Origin: Patescibacteria group bacterium
Lineage (GTDB): Bacteria > Patescibacteria > Microgenomatia > UBA12405
Length of the DNA stretch: 36,577 nt
Assembly (NCBI GenBank): GCA_023380755.1
Contig: JAMCSD010000004.1
Span: 1 to 36,577 of the forward strand
Direction: 5' to 3'
The notes under the pieces were generated by a model. The model worked only from the letters and a program-made list of their open reading frames with translations, was not told the origin of the DNA and made no database searches. The position numbers and the translations under genes were made by a program. Below, piece after piece: positions 30,633 through 36,577 of this stretch; the stretch's first letter is position 1, and each line of letters starts with the position of its first letter.

Positions 30633-31850
30633 CTAATTCTCATGAACAGCAGTCTGATGGGCGCGGAGCCGGGGCAAGAGGGAAAACAAAAAGAAGAAAG
30701 ACATCAGAGCCAGAAAAGCCTCGCCCAAGAAAGGGAGGCCGCGCCAGAAGCGGTAAACGTAAGCAGAAAACAAGGGGCCTAAAACCCGAGCCACTGACTG
30801 CAGCCCCTGATATGCACCCTGGACCCTCCCCTGCTCCCGAGGGCCAACGGCGGTGGAAATAAGGCCAGATGCCGAGGGTTCAAAAAGGCCATCGCCGATG
30901 TTAAGCAGAATGACACCAAGATAAAGAACAAGTGGAGAAACGGTAAAAATAGTGAGCAAGGAAATAGCAAAGCCGAGGGCGGCCAAAAAAACACCAATAA
31001 TGACCAGTTTGGCTTCGCCAAGGAGAGGCAAAAGTTGGCGAACCAAAAAACCCTGAGAGATGATGTCCAAAATACCAACAACAAAAAGAAGCAGGCCAAT
31101 TTGGGAGGCAGTCCAGCCCAAAACATCCTTGGAAAAAACCGAGTTATTGCCATACATGGCATTAAGAGCAAAAAAGAAAATAAAGGCAGCAATAAATAAT
31201 TTGGAAAGGAGGGAATGATTTAAAATGTGATTAAATTGGGCAATAGGATTAAGATGGGCGAGATTAATCTCGGCAGTGGCATGCTCGGGCGAAAGACTTT
31301 CGGGAAGGACTAAATAACCCCAGAGAAAATTAACCAGAGTAACCGCGGCAGCCACAAAAAGAGGGGTGACGATAGAAATATTGGACAAAAAGCCGCCTAA
31401 GGCAGGGCCAATCATAAATCCGAAACCACCGGCAGCACCCAGAAGGCCAAAAACCCGGCCGCGGTTTTTGGGCTCGGTAATATCGGCAACGTAGGCATAA
31501 ACAGTGCTGATATTGCCACCGGTAAGGCCATCAACAATCCGGCCTAAAAAAAGAATCGGCAGAGAAGCGCCAAAACCTAAGAGAAGGTAGCCAACGACAG
31601 AGCCCAGAAGGGAGGCCAATAAAACCGGGCGGCGGCCAAAGCGGTCCGCTAAAGCTCCCAGACTGGGACTGGCTAAAAATTGACAAAACGCATAGGCGGA
31701 AAGCAAAAGACCAACGTAAAGAGCAATTTCAGTAGAAGAGCGGGTAAAACGCTCCACTAAAAAAGGCAAAATGGGAATAATAATGCTGAAACCCAAAAAA
31801 TTAAGAAACATGGTGACCAAAATAAAGAGGAAACGGGAATCAGGCTTCAT
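30633..31850 (-). CDS. MFS transporter (TetA-like drug/proton antiporter group)
   Basis: A 405-residue membrane protein with about twelve helices. The loop between helices 2 and 3 has motif A (GALADRFGRRPVLL), and helix 5 has the antiporter motif C (LGAAGGFGFMIGPALGG), which marks proton-driven exporters. RIVDGLTGGN in helix 4 also fits the DHA1 group that holds TetA. It probably exports a small molecule; resistance to a named drug cannot be inferred. It follows the YibE/F-like gene by nine bases on the minus strand. Confidence 0.88.
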   Translation of the reverse strand: MKPDSRFLFILVTMFLNFLGFSIIIPILPFLVERFTRSSTEIALYVGLLLSAYAFCQFLASPSLGALADRFGRRPVLLASLLGSVVGYLLLGFGASLPILFLGRIVDGLTGGNISTVYAYVADITEPKNRGRVFGLLGAAGGFGFMIGPALGGFLSNISIVTPLFVAAAVTLVNFLWGYLVLPESLSPEHATAEINLAHLNPIAQFNHILNHSLLSKLFIAAFIFFFALNAMYGNNSVFSKDVLGWTASQIGLLLFVVGILDIISQGFLVRQLLPLLGEAKLVIIGVFLAALGFAISLLTIFTVSPLVLYLGVILLNIGDGLFEPSASGLISTAVGPREQGRVQGAYQGLQSVARVLGPLFSAYVYRFWRGLPFLGEAFLALMSFFFLFSLLPRLRAHQTAVHEN

Positions 31851-31859
31851 AAGAATTCA

Positions 31860-33005
31860 CTAAACGTGGGCGGAAGGAGCATCCTCGGGGAGCCCGGGTT
31901 CTTTAGCGCGACGCTGAGAAAAAATCATGACGGCAATGAGAGTGGTAATAGGCACAGCCAAAACCAAACCAATACCACCGACCAGGGTGCGAACAATTTC
32001 TTCGGAAATAAATTCATAATTGATAATTTCAGAAAAAGGATGAGGATTGTCCACAAAGATGAGTAATAAAGGCAGGGCGGCACCAGCGTAAACCAGGATT
32101 AGGGTGTTTACCATGGAAGTGATGTGGTCGTGGCCAACATTCATGGCTTTTTTATAGAGATCCCACTTTTTAATTTTGGGCGAGGCGGTTTTTAATTCCT
32201 GGACGACAGAAGCTTGGGCGGCGGTAATATCGTCGAGAATACCCAAAACGCCAATAATAATACCGGCAAAAAGAAGACCCTGCATATTTAGCAGTCCTGG
32301 CTTATAAAGGGAGAGGGTGGCGGCATCTTCAGAGGCTAACCCGGAAAGGTGAACAAAACGAATAAAGACGAAAGCCAGAGCGCCGGTAATAATTAAAGAA
32401 AGCCAAGCGCCAAAAATGGCCACGGTAGTTTTGTGATTGAGGCCGTGGGAAAGATAAAAGGTTACCGGAATAACGAGAACGGCAGCAATCAGGGCAATCA
32501 GTATGGGGTTGGCACCATTAGCCAGAAGAGGCAAAAGAACTTTAAAAATAATTAAGAAAGTAAGGGAAAGGCTGATTAAGGAACTGACTCCCTTCCAACG
32601 AGCCACCAAAAGAGTAACAGCTAAAAAAATCAAGAGAAGAAGAAAAAGTTTATCGCGGCGGACAAAGTCATTAACAGCAAACACATCGTGACCATCGGGA
32701 TCGGAAGTGCGGATAACAGTAACTTTATCCCCTACCTGATAATGGACGATATTGGCCAGAGGTTGGTTGCCATTTTCGACAGTAATGGTATGGCCAGCCA
32801 GCGAACCTTTGGCAATGGCAATCTCTAACTTTTGGTAAAGTTGTTTATTGCCCATAACTTCAATGGTTTTTTCTTCGGAAACAGTGGTGATTTTGCCTTC
32901 AAGGGTTTCAGCGTTACCACCGACAGAAGAGGCATCCTGGGCAAAAGAGCGGACCGGGAAAAATAGGGCCACCAAGAAACAAAGACTAAGGAGGAATTTA
33001 TTCAT
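31860..33005 (-). CDS. YibE/F-like membrane protein
   Basis: A 381-residue protein with a signal peptide ending near SFAQ (about residue 22), an outside beta-rich domain (about 30-115: EGKITTVSEEKTIEVMG ... YQVGDKVTVIR) and then about seven helices. The segments LLLIFLAVTLLVARWKG, GILDDITAAQASVVQEL and VGHDHITSMVNTLILVYAG are those I know from the YibE/F-like family. The conserved DDIT and HDHITS lie in the membrane part. The function of the family is unknown. It opens a two-gene unit with the MFS transporter and is divergent from a secreted coiled-coil gene. Confidence 0.85.
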   Translation of the reverse strand: MNKFLLSLCFLVALFFPVRSFAQDASSVGGNAETLEGKITTVSEEKTIEVMGNKQLYQKLEIAIAKGSLAGHTITVENGNQPLANIVHYQVGDKVTVIRTSDPDGHDVFAVNDFVRRDKLFLLLLIFLAVTLLVARWKGVSSLISLSLTFLIIFKVLLPLLANGANPILIALIAAVLVIPVTFYLSHGLNHKTTVAIFGAWLSLIITGALAFVFIRFVHLSGLASEDAATLSLYKPGLLNMQGLLFAGIIIGVLGILDDITAAQASVVQELKTASPKIKKWDLYKKAMNVGHDHITSMVNTLILVYAGAALPLLLIFVDNPHPFSEIINYEFISEEIVRTLVGGIGLVLAVPITTLIAVMIFSQRRAKEPGLPEDAPSAHV

Positions 33006-33111
33006 GGTGTATTTTAGAGCAAATGCCAGGAAAATATCAGGGCAAGCTGGTTGTAATAAACTCGGGATAAAATCGTATTTAGAAGTAAACGGTTATCCAT
33101 TATTTTCCCCA

Positions 33112-33879
33112 ATGAAAAGAAAAAAAATTGTCAGAGACTTATCACTGGTAGTGGTGGTCATATTTTTGTCATACACGGCAGCATTTCCCTTAAAGGTACA
33201 AGCCAAGGAAAGTACGCCAGCAATAGCTATCCAAGCGAACAAGAACCGTTTTGGCAAACAAGTTGACCAATTAAGATTAGCCCTAGAAAAGGCAATTACA
33301 GAACTGGGCCAACGGGAGAATATTTTGAAAAAACAAATTGATACTTTGGTAGGAATGGATAACAGCCGGGTCCAGGCGGCAATAACTAATTTAGAAAAAC
33401 AAATCAGCAGATTAGAGTCTCTAAAAGTTCCCGAGAACCCCACCGAAGTCGGAGAATTGCACACGGTACAAAAACAATTAATGGATAGCCGATTGGCGGG
33501 GTGGAAGGCGGTGACAGCCGGAACAAAGGAGGTCTGGGTTTTGGAGCGAAATAGTCGGCTATATAAGCGGATTGGCAAACAGTTAACAGCAGACATTAAC
33601 AAAACGGTACAAAATTTAGCGCAGCAAGAAGATCAGCTAAAAACGCGGTTGGCAATAGAGACGGATAAGGAGTTGGTCAGCAACACCCAGGCAAGTATTA
33701 ATAGCCTCTCGGAAAAAATCAACCAATTAAAGGCGATGGAGGTGCCCGAAAACCCGACCAACGGAGACGACCTGAAAAAACTACAGGCCAATTACCTTGG
33801 ATTACGCAAAACGGCTATGCAGGAAGTGAAGGATGGTAAAAAGGCACTGGCAGAAGCCAAAAAGCTACAAACCCGCTAA
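33112..33879 (+). CDS. Secreted coiled-coil protein with an internal duplication
   Basis: A 255-residue exported protein: a signal peptide (about 1-31, ending near KVQA) followed by an alpha-helical, Lys/Gln/Glu-rich body. The body holds two related halves of about 85 residues; each has an N-terminal heptad-like stretch, then ISRLESLKVPENPTEVGEL in the first and INQLKAMEVPENPTNGDDL in the second, and then a helix ending in Lys-rich AWKAVTAGTK or AMQEVKDGKK. So it arose by internal duplication. I do not recognise the family. Start ATG 33112 gives the signal peptide; the upstream open frame is antisense to yibE/F. Confidence 0.75.
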   Translation: MKRKKIVRDLSLVVVVIFLSYTAAFPLKVQAKESTPAIAIQANKNRFGKQVDQLRLALEKAITELGQRENILKKQIDTLVGMDNSRVQAAITNLEKQISRLESLKVPENPTEVGELHTVQKQLMDSRLAGWKAVTAGTKEVWVLERNSRLYKRIGKQLTADINKTVQNLAQQEDQLKTRLAIETDKELVSNTQASINSLSEKINQLKAMEVPENPTNGDDLKKLQANYLGLRKTAMQEVKDGKKALAEAKKLQTR

Positions 33880-34349
33880 AACCAGCGACCGGGATGAGCA
33901 AACTTCATGCCCCGACCGGGAAAAAGAAGTTGAAGATTGAGGTGGTTTTGGCTGGCCCAATTTTGAAGATCTTGGTGTTCACTTTGAAGTTTTTGACGGC
34001 GTTGCTGAGGAGTCAGGTTAGCCCAATTCTGGCGGTCAGTTTGGCGCTCCTGCTGCAACTGCGTTAACTTATTTTCAATAAGAGTTTTTTGAGCAGCAGT
34101 AATAGTGCCATTCTTGACATCAGCGTCGAGTCGGGAATCAAGAGCGGCCTGGCGGCGGGATTGGAGATCATTTTTATATTGGTCAAAAACTGATTGGACA
34201 TCACTTTCCTTGAGGCCAAAACGCTGCGCTATCCGCTGAACCAGGGTGGAAAAAGCGGGAGCCGGGGTTTGAGCAAAAACACGGCTGGCACCCACCGCGG
34301 CAACAATTAAAATAACTAGGAGGACTGATAAGAGAAGGGTATTTTTCAT
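33876..34349 (-). CDS. Secreted helical protein, DUF2680-like
   Basis: A 157-residue exported protein with a signal peptide (about 1-27, ending in RVFA) and a helical body. GLKESDVQSVFDQYKND, the segment NGTITAAQKTLIENKLTQL, and LTPQQRRQKL resemble DUF2680 and LTxxQ-type small secreted proteins. Start ATG 34349 gives a proper signal peptide and lies 9 bases after TACACT; the longer frame would include that promoter. The 3' end overlaps the convergent coiled-coil gene by four bases. It lies 37 bases downstream of dsbA. It has no cysteine, so it is not itself a Dsb substrate. Confidence 0.7.
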   Translation of the reverse strand: MKNTLLLSVLLVILIVAAVGASRVFAQTPAPAFSTLVQRIAQRFGLKESDVQSVFDQYKNDLQSRRQAALDSRLDADVKNGTITAAQKTLIENKLTQLQQERQTDRQNWANLTPQQRRQKLQSEHQDLQNWASQNHLNLQLLFPGRGMKFAHPGRWF

Positions 34350-34358
34350 ATGAAAGGG

Positions 34359-34364
34359 AGTGTA
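34359..34364 (-). promoter_or_regulatory. -10 box of the secreted helical protein gene
   Basis: The minus strand reads TACACT, 9 bases before ATG 34349. Confidence 0.4.
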
Positions 34365-34386
34365 CTCAAAAAAGCTGAAAGGAGGC

Positions 34387-35055
34387 TTAAGGAGCGGGGT
34401 GAGCAGCAGCATTGATAGCGGCTTTAAGATCGGAGTAGCCTAAGGCGCCAGTAAAAAGACGGTTGTTGATATAAAAGGTAGGAGTAGCACTCAGGCCAAG
34501 AGCATTACCATCGCTAATATCGGCATTAATTAAAGAAAGAAAACGGTGGGAAGATAAATCTTGGTTAAACTGGGAAAGGTTGAGACCGAGGGCTTGGGCA
34601 TATTTTTGGTAAACCGGTAAAGGATTGGCGGGAGTGCTCCACTCACCCTGGTGCTGATAAAGATCACCAACCATTTCCCAATATTTACCCTGGCTGCCGG
34701 CAGCCAGGGAAGCTTCGGCGGCACTCACGGCGTTGGGATGCTGAGGCAGAGGAAAATTGCGAAAAACAAAGTTGATTTGGCCGGATTCTTCTTGGAGAAG
34801 CTGTTCTACAGCCGGGTATATGGCGGCGCAGGAGGGACACTGGAAATCACCAAATTCAACCAGGGTGACAGTGGCCGAAGAAGTCGCCTGGCGGTAACTC
34901 CAAGTGGGAACAAGCTTGGCAGGATCAACGGCGGCGGAACTAAGGTTGGAAGAAGCGGGAGAACGGCTTAAAAGAGAAAAGAGCAGGAGGCCGGTGCCAA
35001 AAAGAAGCAAAATGACGAGACCGAGTTTGGTAAGGGTTTTTAGTTCAGCGGGCAT
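34387..35055 (-). CDS. DsbA-like thiol:disulfide oxidoreductase
   Basis: A 222-residue thioredoxin-fold protein held by an N-terminal membrane helix (about 10-30). The active site is CPSC (Cys73, Cys76) in VEFGDFQCPSC, and the cis-proline loop is SATPTFYIN, both typical of DsbA/BdbD-type oxidases. It would introduce disulfides into exported proteins on the outer side. It is the second gene of a dsbB-dsbA pair, overlapping by 11 bases. Possible clients in the window are exported proteins with cysteines, such as the first PBP. Confidence 0.88.
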   Translation of the reverse strand: MPAELKTLTKLGLVILLLFGTGLLLFSLLSRSPASSNLSSAAVDPAKLVPTWSYRQATSSATVTLVEFGDFQCPSCAAIYPAVEQLLQEESGQINFVFRNFPLPQHPNAVSAAEASLAAGSQGKYWEMVGDLYQHQGEWSTPANPLPVYQKYAQALGLNLSQFNQDLSSHRFLSLINADISDGNALGLSATPTFYINNRLFTGALGYSDLKAAINAAAHPAP

Positions 35056-35467
35056 GGAATTTCCCCCAAAGAAAAAGACAAAGAGTAATGACGGAAAAAG
35101 CAGTTAAAGAAAGTAGAGGAATGGTAATGAAGCCAAAAAGAGTAAAAAAGTGAGTGGTACAAGAAACTCCAACGGTACAAGGAGCGGTTCTTTCGGAAAG
35201 AATCCGAAAATAAAGGAGATTATGATAAAGAGCAATGAAAAAACCCAAAAGACTAAGGGGTAACACATAAAGGTGGATGAAGCGGTCTTTAGTCAAAATG
35301 CCAACGGCCAAGATAAGGACGAGAGGGTACATGAGGATCCGCTGGTACCAACAAAGAACACAAGGGGTGAACTTTAAAACTTCACTAAAAAACAAACTAC
35401 CTAAGGTGGCCACTAAGGCCTGAAGCCAAGCGAGGTAAAGAATGGCGGATGAAAGTGATTTGGACAT
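35045..35467 (-). CDS. DsbB/BdbC-like disulfide bond protein
   Basis: A 140-residue protein with four membrane helices (about 8-27, 42-60, 66-86 and 108-132). Two cysteine pairs stand in the outside loops: TPCVLCWYQR (Cys36, Cys39) and Cys97 with Cys103 in APCTVGVSC. This is the DsbB/BdbC layout, which re-oxidises DsbA by passing electrons to quinone. The small size is normal for BdbC. Two TATAAT boxes on the minus strand lie 9 and 16 bases before ATG 35467. The gene is divergent from clpB, with 78 bases between. Confidence 0.9.
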   Translation of the reverse strand: MSKSLSSAILYLAWLQALVATLGSLFFSEVLKFTPCVLCWYQRILMYPLVLILAVGILTKDRFIHLYVLPLSLLGFFIALYHNLLYFRILSERTAPCTVGVSCTTHFFTLFGFITIPLLSLTAFSVITLCLFLWGKFHAR

Positions 35468-35476
35468 AGTAGATTA

Positions 35477-35482
35477 ATTATA
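35477..35482 (-). promoter_or_regulatory. -10 box of dsbB-dsbA
   Basis: The minus strand reads TATAAT 9 bases before ATG 35467. A second TATAAT at 35489-35484 lies just upstream. Confidence 0.5.
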
Positions 35483-35501
35483 GATTATAAAAGAAAAAGC
35501 A

Positions 35502-35528
35502 TTAGCAATCGTTGACATAGTCTGCTAA
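35502..35528. promoter_or_regulatory. CIRCE-like HrcA operator of clpB
   Basis: TTAGCAATC, nine bases, then GTCTGCTAA. Against the CIRCE consensus TTAGCACTC, nine bases, GAGTGCTAA, 8 of 9 and 7 of 9 positions agree, and the spacer has the exact length. The spacer holds the -35 box of the clpB promoter, so bound HrcA would block polymerase. Confidence 0.75.
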
Positions 35529-35540
35529 GGTGATTAAAAT
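35512..35540 (+). promoter_or_regulatory. Promoter of clpB
   Basis: TTGACA (35512-35517), exactly 17 bases, TAAAAT (35535-35540). The -10 box ends 5 bases before ATG 35546, so the mRNA should begin at the start codon. This is the best promoter in the window by consensus. Confidence 0.85.
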
Positions 35541-35545
35541 TAGGC

Positions 35546-36577
35546 ATGCAACAACCTCAGTTTACACAGTTAGCGGCGGAGACCATAAACAAAGCGGCGG
35601 AGGAAGCGGCCCGATTGAAAAATCCGGAAATTACAGAATTGCATTTATTGTGGGCATTAAAAAATACGCCAGGAATGGCAGCAGAACTCCTAAAACCGAT
35701 TGACCAGGATACAATTCAAAGATGGCTTAAAAATCTGCCAACGATTATGAGCGGTGAACCGCGGCCAAGTATGGAACTGCAGCGAATTATTGCGGACGCT
35801 ATCCGGAAAAGCCAGGATTTGGGGGATGTATATGTGCCGCAAGAAATGCTATTGTGGGGGCTGTTGGGGACGGGGAATCCCCTCCTCTCGGCCTACTGGG
35901 ATGAACGGACTTTGCGAAATGAGATTATCAGTTCACGCGGAGGGAAAACCGTGGATACAGAAACAAAAGAAGCAACTTATAAAACCCTGGAAAAATTCAC
36001 CACCGATCTGACCGAACTGGCCCGATTGGGTAAGCTGGATCCGGTGATCGGCCGGGAAGAAGAAATCAGACGAGTGATGCAGGTATTGTCCCGAAGGACA
36101 AAAAATAACCCGGTGCTGGTGGGCGACCCGGGAGTGGGGAAAACGGCAGTAGTGGAAGGATTGGCCCAACGAATTGTGGCCGGAGATGTGCCGGAATCAT
36201 TGAAAAATAAAAAACTGTTAACTTTGGAAATGTCAACGATTTTGGCGGGAGCTAAATACCGGGGTGAATTCGAAGAAAGACTGAAGAGCTTAATTGACGA
36301 AGTGATTCGAAGCGAAGGGCATATTGTCTTATTTGTGGACGAATTACACACAATTGTCGGCGCCGGCGGCGCGGAAGGGGCGGTGGATGCCAGTAACATG
36401 CTCAAGCCGGGATTGGCCCGAGGAACCTTACGGATGATCGGAGCGACGACCCTGGCGGAATACCGGAAGTACATCGAAAAGGATACGGCGTTAGAACGGA
36501 GATTTCAGCCGGTGATGGTTAAAGAACCAACAGTGGAAGACACGATTTCGATTTTGCGGGGCTTAAAAGAAAAGTAT
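35546..36577 (+). CDS. clpB: Chaperone ClpB (Hsp100), N-terminal part, cut by the window end
   Basis: The first 344 residues of a ClpB-type disaggregase; the frame is open at the window end. The N-terminal Clp repeat domain (about 1-145) is followed by the first AAA+ module: FTTDLTELARLGKLDPVIGR, Walker A GDPGVGKT (193-200), EMSTILAGAKYRGEFEERL with the pore-loop tyrosine, Walker B IVLFVDELH, and the GATT sensor followed by ALERRF with the arginine finger. The middle coiled coil that separates ClpB from ClpA/ClpC lies beyond the window, so ClpC is not fully excluded. The CIRCE-like operator supports a heat-shock role. Start ATG 35546 lies 5 bases after the -10 box. Confidence 0.88.
   Translation, partial: MQQPQFTQLAAETINKAAEEAARLKNPEITELHLLWALKNTPGMAAELLKPIDQDTIQRWLKNLPTIMSGEPRPSMELQRIIADAIRKSQDLGDVYVPQEMLLWGLLGTGNPLLSAYWDERTLRNEIISSRGGKTVDTETKEATYKTLEKFTTDLTELARLGKLDPVIGREEEIRRVMQVLSRRTKNNPVLVGDPGVGKTAVVEGLAQRIVAGDVPESLKNKKLLTLEMSTILAGAKYRGEFEERLKSLIDEVIRSEGHIVLFVDELHTIVGAGGAEGAVDASNMLKPGLARGTLRMIGATTLAEYRKYIEKDTALERRFQPVMVKEPTVEDTISILRGLKEKY

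Noticed and set aside
32848..33111. N-terminal extension of the secreted coiled-coil gene
   Set aside because: It is antisense to the YibE/F gene start and would bury the signal peptide that begins at 33112.

Overview
The window looks like chromosomal DNA of a Candidate Phyla Radiation (Patescibacteria) bacterium, most likely of the Microgenomates group. This is an inference from gene content and style: tightly packed and often overlapping genes, a split transketolase with an aldolase and a PfkB kinase, paired class A penicillin-binding proteins, a DUF5667 protein, a YibE/F-like protein, a small DsbA/DsbB pair, and many short membrane proteins known mainly from these genomes. TGA is used as an ordinary stop (for example 264-266 and 16118-16120), so the recoded TGA of Gracilibacteria/SR1 is not in use. 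I see no insertion sequence, prophage, CRISPR array or rRNA.

Layout. 1-835: the end of a cytidine deaminase and a LOG-family nucleosidase; the first 36 bases are an inverted copy of 453-488 and look like an assembly or amplification chimera. 780-6941: cell-envelope genes, mostly on the minus strand (CapA-like protein, polyprenyl-phosphate sugar-1-phosphate transferase, GT-C and GT2 glycosyltransferases), plus a PEGA/SH3 lipoprotein. 6968-7729: a nucleotidyltransferase gene broken by one in-frame stop. 7751-13718: DUF5667 protein, two tandem penicillin-binding proteins sharing a 54-base identical stretch at the active site, and a DHH phosphoesterase. 13715-17855 (minus): split transketolase, class II aldolase, PfkB kinase and an anchored protein. 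17899-20568 (plus): an ECF sigma factor followed by four overlapping genes. 20569-23577 (minus): tRNA-Cys, a HAD protein and groES-groEL.

23692-25448 holds an FkbM methyltransferase and an AT-rich gene resembling DNA base hypermodification proteins, the best candidate for an unusual system here. 25477-27314: a divergent enolase and a phosphoglycerate mutase. 27316-28466: an XRE repressor with a membrane partner and a large palindromic operator, then an AdoMet decarboxylase-like gene. 28490-30614: three tRNAs (Ser-GCU, Arg-GCG, Ser-CGA), a lone receiver domain, small membrane proteins and a Nudix hydrolase. 30633-35467: an MFS transporter, a YibE/F-like protein, secreted coiled-coil proteins and DsbA/DsbB. 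35546 to the end: the N-terminal part of ClpB.

Two regulatory themes run through the window. Many genes have a TATAAT-like -10 box only about 5-13 bases before the start codon and little sign of a Shine-Dalgarno site, which suggests leaderless or nearly leaderless mRNAs. Two CIRCE-like inverted repeats, at groES and at the clpB promoter, suggest one HrcA heat-shock regulon. No stretch of more than 300 bases lacks a gene.
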